From positions 5,287 through 69,286 of the forward strand of contig CAYHXO010000007.1 in NCBI GenBank assembly GCA_964360635.1: a stretch of 64,000 nucleotides of DNA, read 5' to 3'. The first letter of the stretch is position 1, and each line of letters opens with the position of its first letter. Of the stretch, positions 58,968 through 64,000 are shown one piece after another. The stretch is from CALRGE01 sp964360635 (GTDB lineage Bacteria > Patescibacteriota > Gracilibacteria > UBA1369 > 2-02-FULL-48-14). The notes under the pieces were generated by a model, which saw only the letters and a list, made by a program, of their open reading frames with translations, had not been told where the DNA came from and did not search any database. The translations under genes and the position numbers were made by a program.

Positions 58968-60545
58968 TTACTTCCCCTTCATCACAACCACAGTCATATC
59001 ATCAAGATATTCGCTGCCGTTGATGTGCTCAATAATGTTACTTAGAATTGTATTTTTAATTATTTCAGCAGGCTTGTCTTCAACTGCGGCATCCTGCACA
59101 ACCAATTTCAATTTAGCAAGACCGAATTGTTCTTTAGCTGGATTATTCGCCTCAACGATTCCATCGCTGTACATAACAAAAACATCACCCGGTTTAATTG
59201 TAAATTGTTGAGTTTTAATCAATTTTTCAACATCTTCAAGCATACCAATCGCCATTCCCTGCAATCTCACATCAATAACTTTTTTTGTCGCGGAATCATA
59301 ATAAAGAACAGGAGGATGACCGGCATTAGCGTAAGTAATTGTTCTAGTAGCTTCATTCCAAAGAGTTAGAGCCATTGTAACGAAAACCTTCTGAGAGATT
59401 TTCCTACGAATCACGTCATTCAATTGCTTCACCATTTTAATTAAATCCACTTGTTCTCGAAACGCGTACATCAAAGAATTCACAATCGACGAAACTATTC
59501 CGGCAGGTACACCGTGACCGGTAACATCACCAAGATAAGTAATATATTGATTGTCGTTAACCTTTATATAATCGAAGGCATCACCTCCAACTTCAGTTGC
59601 AGGAATCAAGCCTCCGGCTATATCGAGGCCATTCAAAACAAGTTTATCTTTCGGCAAAAGATTAGTTTGAATTTGAACAGCAAGCTCCAATTCCTTGGCA
59701 ACACGCTCCTTATAAACCAACGCCTTCGTGGAAACCTGCAACTCTTGCGCCATTATATTAAAAGACTGAGCGAGTAGACCGACTTCATCTTGAGTTTTAA
59801 CCTCTACTCTCGATTCAAAATCACCGGTCGCAATCTTCAAAACACCACGCTTGAGATCTAAAATCGGGTTCGTAATACTTGAAGAAAGTACAAATGAAAC
59901 AAGCAAAGTTAAAACCAAACCGATAATTGTGAAAATACTGATTTGATATTTTGCAAGTGCCAGACGCGTCAAAAGGCTCTGATAATTTATTGTATATACA
60001 ATCGAATATGCATTATCAATTGGTACAATTATATTCGTAATTCTATCACTAGGTCCGATTTGATCCATCGGTTTTTCATTCACATCTAACGAAGTAACAT
60101 TCCCAGCACTATCAAATTTCAAATATATAACACGTCCGGTCCGCAAGAGCACAGAAATATTAATAGATTGAATTCTATCTAATGTCGCCTGATCAGGAAC
60201 AGTTCGTGGCACCCCGGTATACTGAGCATTCTGTTCAGTTGCTGAATCAAAAAGCGTAAGTCCAGAATAACTTGAAATTCCAATCGAGGTTATATCGGTA
60301 TCTCTTTGCAAGAGTCCTCTTAGCTCCCTGTTAAATGAAACAAAATCGCCCGGCTCAAGATATTGTTGATAATTTGCAATTACAGTATTTTTCGTAAAAT
60401 GAGCAAAACTCAAAGAATTTTGAGCAATATCAGCAGTAATTTCTCTTGATTTTGCATCAATCAAAAACACTCCGGAGGCCGTAAACAAGAGCACAATCAG
60501 TGTACCGAATGATATAGTGAATTTTGCTTTGAGCGAATGGAACAT
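58968..60545 (-). CDS. SpoIIE/RsbU-type PP2C phosphatase with sensor and HAMP
   Basis: A 525-residue membrane phosphatase. Helix 1 (about 8-27), an extracytoplasmic sensor domain (about 30-195), helix 2 (about 200-222), HAMP (about 223-275), a coiled linker and a PPM-type catalytic domain (about 300-525): GGDAFDYIKV, YLGDVTGHGVPAG, VMYSDGIVEAN and DDMTVVVM supply the metal acids. It should dephosphorylate a STAS protein; the one at 18400-18771 is the obvious partner. Confidence 0.92.
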   Translation of the reverse strand: MFHSLKAKFTISFGTLIVLLFTASGVFLIDAKSREITADIAQNSLSFAHFTKNTVIANYQQYLEPGDFVSFNRELRGLLQRDTDITSIGISSYSGLTLFDSATEQNAQYTGVPRTVPDQATLDRIQSINISVLLRTGRVIYLKFDSAGNVTSLDVNEKPMDQIGPSDRITNIIVPIDNAYSIVYTINYQSLLTRLALAKYQISIFTIIGLVLTLLVSFVLSSSITNPILDLKRGVLKIATGDFESRVEVKTQDEVGLLAQSFNIMAQELQVSTKALVYKERVAKELELAVQIQTNLLPKDKLVLNGLDIAGGLIPATEVGGDAFDYIKVNDNQYITYLGDVTGHGVPAGIVSSIVNSLMYAFREQVDLIKMVKQLNDVIRRKISQKVFVTMALTLWNEATRTITYANAGHPPVLYYDSATKKVIDVRLQGMAIGMLEDVEKLIKTQQFTIKPGDVFVMYSDGIVEANNPAKEQFGLAKLKLVVQDAAVEDKPAEIIKNTILSNIIEHINGSEYLDDMTVVVMKGK

Positions 60546-60571
60546 TCAAATTAGATAAATTTATCTAATTA

Positions 60572-62035
60572 TTATACTCCTTTTCCAACAATTTCGGAAG
60601 CCAAAATCTGACCATCCAATCTTATATCCCAAATAACTTCTGGTCTTATTCCATAAAGTAGCTCTGACTCAAAAAGTGGAACGCCAATTCTATCATCCAA
60701 TATGCGCTTAGAAATGAGTGCAAGCACATCTTGCCTTTCACTTACATCAAGCAATTGCGATGCTTGATAAATATATTCATCAACATCAGCATCTGAGTAA
60801 GACATTCCATTAAAACTACCATAGGCTCCAACTTGACTGTGAACTACAGTTTCAAAAAAATCAGATACATCTGCAAGATCATATTTCCATCCAAAAAAGT
60901 AAAAATCCGATTCCCCTGCTAATATTTTATTTTGAAATTCAGAAGGATTCGAAACCAAAACTGTTACATTAATATTTACCATTGCTAAGTCTGATTTTAC
61001 TTTTTCAGCTAGTTTTTCCAAACCCGTTGGAACATCTAAAGTGACATCAACATCACCTTCATATTTAGATCTAAACTCATTGGCCGTCTCAACATTTTGA
61101 TTTCTATCTGTAAGTTTCCTACTATATCCGGACATCCCTGAAGCAGAGAATTGATCTGTTGACAATAAATATCCAGATCCAAATTCTTCCGCGTAATCAG
61201 TAGCTAAAGCATAATAAACAGCATCTCTCAAATTTTTATCAGAAAAAATTCCGCTAAAATTAAACATCAAGCTACTAACTTCAAGATTAGGAAAGTCTTG
61301 AACATCAACTCCAGACTCCTCCATTTCCTCAACATATTGTGGGGGAACATTCGCCAAAACTTGAACCTCATTTGATAAAATTGCAGACAGTCTTAACTCG
61401 GGGTCAGTAATAGCAGTCAAAAACGCCTCTTTATAATATGGACTTGGACCCCAATAAGAATCAAATCTCTCAAGAGTTATATTTACGCTCTCACTAGATT
61501 TTATATAGTAAGGGCCGGTGCCAATAGGCGTATTAAAATCAGTATAATTAGACTGAAAGATATAAACATTAACCAGTTTATTTAGAAGAAGCGGATCGGG
61601 AGATTTTGTAAATATTCGAACTTTATAATCATCAACTTTTTCAATTTTATCAATATTATTCAAGAGTGATTTTAATTGAGAAGAATTATCAGTCATTGCC
61701 GTCTGAATTGAATAAACAACATCTTCGGCATCAAAAGAATTTCCATCTTGAAAAATAACTTCAGGTCTTAAACGAAACTCCCAAGTTAAATCATCAAAGC
61801 GCCCCCAAGAAAGTGCTAAAGAGCTATCATAATCAAAAGTTTTATCATATCTAACAAGAGTTTCGTAAATATTCGACAAATATTTTCTATTGTTCGCAGA
61901 ATAATCTAGAGGTGAAAAACTCGTTAAAGGCTCAGCGTAGGCAATACTAATTTTTTCTGGAATTTGAGCTTTTTGTTGTGATATACAAGAAGACAACAAT
62001 AAGGCGAACAAAAGTAATATGCGGAAAAATTTCAT
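60572..62035 (-). CDS. OppA-like solute-binding lipoprotein (SBP family 5)
   Basis: A 487-residue lipoprotein (lipobox LLSSC, Cys17). The family signature region LSNIYETLVRYDKTFDYDSSLALSW, then WEFRLRPEVIFQDGNSFDAEDVVYS, is clear; the C-terminal part DADVDEYIYQASQLLDV follows. Normally feeds peptides or similar ligands to an ABC permease, but no permease or ATPase genes lie here. It sits between lepA and the phosphatase gene, possibly co-transcribed. Confidence 0.88.
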   Translation of the reverse strand: MKFFRILLLFALLLSSCISQQKAQIPEKISIAYAEPLTSFSPLDYSANNRKYLSNIYETLVRYDKTFDYDSSLALSWGRFDDLTWEFRLRPEVIFQDGNSFDAEDVVYSIQTAMTDNSSQLKSLLNNIDKIEKVDDYKVRIFTKSPDPLLLNKLVNVYIFQSNYTDFNTPIGTGPYYIKSSESVNITLERFDSYWGPSPYYKEAFLTAITDPELRLSAILSNEVQVLANVPPQYVEEMEESGVDVQDFPNLEVSSLMFNFSGIFSDKNLRDAVYYALATDYAEEFGSGYLLSTDQFSASGMSGYSRKLTDRNQNVETANEFRSKYEGDVDVTLDVPTGLEKLAEKVKSDLAMVNINVTVLVSNPSEFQNKILAGESDFYFFGWKYDLADVSDFFETVVHSQVGAYGSFNGMSYSDADVDEYIYQASQLLDVSERQDVLALISKRILDDRIGVPLFESELLYGIRPEVIWDIRLDGQILASEIVGKGV

Positions 62036-62056
62036 TTGATGGTGTTTGCGAAAATC

Positions 62057-63874
62057 TTAATCTTCTTTTTTAAGAACTGCAAGAAATGCCTCCTGTGGAA
62101 TATTAACTTTTCCAAACATCTTCATCCTTTTCTTACCTTCCTTCTGTTTTTTCAAAAGTTTATCTTTACGAGTTCTATCACCGCCATAAAGGTAGCCGGT
62201 CACATCTTTTCGAAGAGCAGCAATTGTTTCTCTCGATATAACTTTTGCCCCAACTGCAGATTGAATTGGAATTTCGAATTGCTGTTTTGGAATAATTTCC
62301 TTCAATTTTTTGCAGACTTTAATACCTCGTCCAAAGGCCTCAGATCTGTGAATAATAATTGAAAGTGCCTCTACAACCTCATGATTAATCAAAATATCTA
62401 ATTTCACCAAATCACCAATTCGATAATCTAAAACTTCATAACTCATTGAAGCATAACCTGAAGAAATACTTTTCAACTCATCATAAAAATCAACCACAAT
62501 GGAAGCAAGTGGTAATTCATAAATCACATTTGCTCTTTTCTCATCGATGTAAACCAAGTTCTTTGAAATACCTCTTCTATCTTCAAGCAATTTAATGACC
62601 GCACCAATGTAATCAACCGGCAGCAAAATTTCCACTTTCACCCAAGGCTCTCGAATAACATTTATATGAGCAGGTTGAGGAAGTTCAGAAGGATTTGCAA
62701 TAGTAATTTCATCACCATTGTTCTTTCTAACCTGATAAGACACGCTCGGCGCCGTCACAATCAACTCCAAATTATATTCACGCTCAAGCCTTTCCTGAAC
62801 TATATCCATGTGAAGAAGACCAAGGAATCCACATCTGAATCCATAGCCCAAAGCCCCTGATTGCTCAGGTTCATAAACCAAAGAAGAATCGTTCAAACTC
62901 AATTTATCAAGTGCATCGCGAAGTAGTGGATAATTTTCACCCTCCACACAAAACATTCCGGCAAAAACATAAGGCGTCACAGTTTTATAACCAGGTAATC
63001 CACTCGGACTGATAAGATCTGTTTTATTTCCGTATTTTTCATGTCGCCAAATTGTATCTCCAACTCGAGCATCACGAACTGTTTTCATTCCGGTAACGAC
63101 ATATCCAATCTCACCGGCGTTCAAACAATCAAGCTGCTCATATTGCGGCCTAAAACAACCAACCTCAGTGATTTCAGTTTCAGCCTTTGTATTAACGAAT
63201 TTCACTTTTTGACCCCTCTTCAAACTACCTTCCATCATTCGTACGTAAGCAACAATTCCTTTGTATGTATCATATTTTGAATCAAAAATCAGAGCTTTCG
63301 TTTCTAAAGGATCGCCCCAATCTTTTGGAGGAGGAACTTTTCTTATCACCTCAGCCAAAACCAAGTCCACATTCGTTCCCTCTTTCGCCGAAATCGCAAT
63401 AATCGATTCTTTTGGAATTCCCAATGCATTTTCAATTTCACGTGCACGTGCAGGCACATCGGCCGCAGGCAAATCGATTTTATTCAAAACCGGAATAATT
63501 GTAAGATTATGTTCTAGAGCTAAGTAACAGTTTGCAAGAGTTTGCGCTTGAATTCCCTGGCTCGCGTCTACAACCAAAATCGCGCCCTCACAAGCCGCTA
63601 AAGACCTTGAAACTTCATATGTGAAATCTACGTGCCCCGGAGTATCAATGAGGTTCATTTGATAGTCAGTTCCCTCAAATTTCCAGTTCATTCGAACCGG
63701 CTGCAATTTTATTGTAATTCCCCTCTCCTGCTCAAGCTCCATCGTATCCAACATTTGACCGTGTTTCATCTCACGTTTTGACAAAGTTCCTGTCACCTCC
63801 AAAAATCGATCTGCAAGCGTAGATTTTCCGTGATCAATATGCGCAATGATGCAAAAATTTCTTATGTTTTTCAT
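62057..63874 (-). CDS. lepA: Elongation factor 4 (LepA)
   Basis: Ribosomal back-translocase GTPase, 605 residues, the normal length. G1 AHIDHGKSTLADR (about 11-23), G3 DTPGHVDF, G4 NKID, and the EF-G-like domains follow. The C-terminal LepA-specific domain has GAKVISRETIAALRKDVTGYLYGGDRTRK. Complete and unremarkable. The 126 bases upstream to the window end show no gene. Confidence 0.97.
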   Translation of the reverse strand: MKNIRNFCIIAHIDHGKSTLADRFLEVTGTLSKREMKHGQMLDTMELEQERGITIKLQPVRMNWKFEGTDYQMNLIDTPGHVDFTYEVSRSLAACEGAILVVDASQGIQAQTLANCYLALEHNLTIIPVLNKIDLPAADVPARAREIENALGIPKESIIAISAKEGTNVDLVLAEVIRKVPPPKDWGDPLETKALIFDSKYDTYKGIVAYVRMMEGSLKRGQKVKFVNTKAETEITEVGCFRPQYEQLDCLNAGEIGYVVTGMKTVRDARVGDTIWRHEKYGNKTDLISPSGLPGYKTVTPYVFAGMFCVEGENYPLLRDALDKLSLNDSSLVYEPEQSGALGYGFRCGFLGLLHMDIVQERLEREYNLELIVTAPSVSYQVRKNNGDEITIANPSELPQPAHINVIREPWVKVEILLPVDYIGAVIKLLEDRRGISKNLVYIDEKRANVIYELPLASIVVDFYDELKSISSGYASMSYEVLDYRIGDLVKLDILINHEVVEALSIIIHRSEAFGRGIKVCKKLKEIIPKQQFEIPIQSAVGAKVISRETIAALRKDVTGYLYGGDRTRKDKLLKKQKEGKKRMKMFGKVNIPQEAFLAVLKKED

Positions 63875-64000
63875 ACTCGCTGGAGAATATCAAAAAACAA
63901 CAGATTAGGCGAGAGGAAATAAAACTCATTTTACAGGGTGCATCACCGTTTTCTAGTCAATAGCTTGGAAACACTTCATTGATTGCATAGGTGTTTTTAA

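Noticed and set aside
1..64000. Alternative genetic code (UGA = Gly)
   Set aside because: TGA ends many full-length conserved proteins at the expected place, such as ribBA, ribD and the pilin.
1..64000. CRISPR arrays, insertion sequences or prophage
   Set aside because: No regularly spaced direct repeats, transposase, integrase or phage structural genes were seen.

Overview
The window is a gene-dense, AT-rich stretch of a small bacterial genome that reads cleanly in the standard code (TGA ends many genes, so this is not the UGA-glycine code of Gracilibacteria/Absconditabacteria). Many gene types here are familiar from Candidate Phyla Radiation (Patescibacteria) genomes: a type IV secretion pilin and a membrane-anchored VirD4-like ATPase, a YggT protein, DUF5679 and DUF3467 proteins, an archaeal-like glycyl-tRNA synthetase, and many overlapping convergent gene ends. 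I infer a patescibacterium, possibly near Peregrinibacteria because riboflavin genes are present. That placement is a judgement from gene content, not a phylogeny.

Layout. 1-15 kb: recG, tyrS, rluD, a dsbA-obgE-pth-rplU operon, tRNA-Leu(CAA), a CuA-type cupredoxin lipoprotein, uvrC-yqeY, a nucleotidyltransferase-like gene, der, a short PLPBP, a secretion pilin and a PerM transporter. 15.7-19.4 kb: a leftward operon of an anti-sigma-type ATPase, a STAS protein, two glycosyltransferases and a Wzz-like membrane protein. 19.4-24.4 kb: a rightward operon of rpsB, a small membrane gene, tsf, ribBA, ribD and a CAP-domain gene. 24.4-36.3 kb: murJ, an MFS-HEAT protein, an unusual ATP-grasp/retropepsin-like/DUF1704 fusion paired with a PKD-7TM membrane protein, an extended class IV aminotransferase, and a large surface protein.

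36.3-49 kb: yggT-cysS, murC, an FtsB-like protein, elongator-type and initiator CAU tRNAs, a rhodanese, and a leftward run of DUF3467, dtd, glyS, the VirD4-like ATPase, an LCP protein and a DnaQ-like exonuclease. 49-54 kb: a TrmB-type regulator facing a degenerate response regulator across a dyad-containing gap, a sigma-region-4/HARE-HTH regulator, an MgtC/DUF4010 protein with a thioredoxin-like protein, tRNA-Leu(GAG), tRNA-Val and two tandem SemiSWEET-like genes. 54-64 kb: an odd tRNA-like RNA locus, a Y-family polymerase with an SRAP-like partner behind a dyad-controlled promoter, htrA, MTHFS-glyA, a SpoIIE-type phosphatase, an OppA-like lipoprotein and lepA.

How they fit together. Most genes serve translation, genome repair and cell-envelope building. 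The SpoIIE phosphatase at 59-60.5 kb could act on the STAS/ATPase pair at 18.4-19.4 kb, forming a partner switch wired to glycan synthesis. The best candidates for undescribed biology are the 28.3-32.2 kb ligase/peptidase/7TM module, the 53.97-54.13 kb tRNA-like RNA with a complementary neighbour, and the polymerase-SRAP operon with its operator set between -35 and -10.
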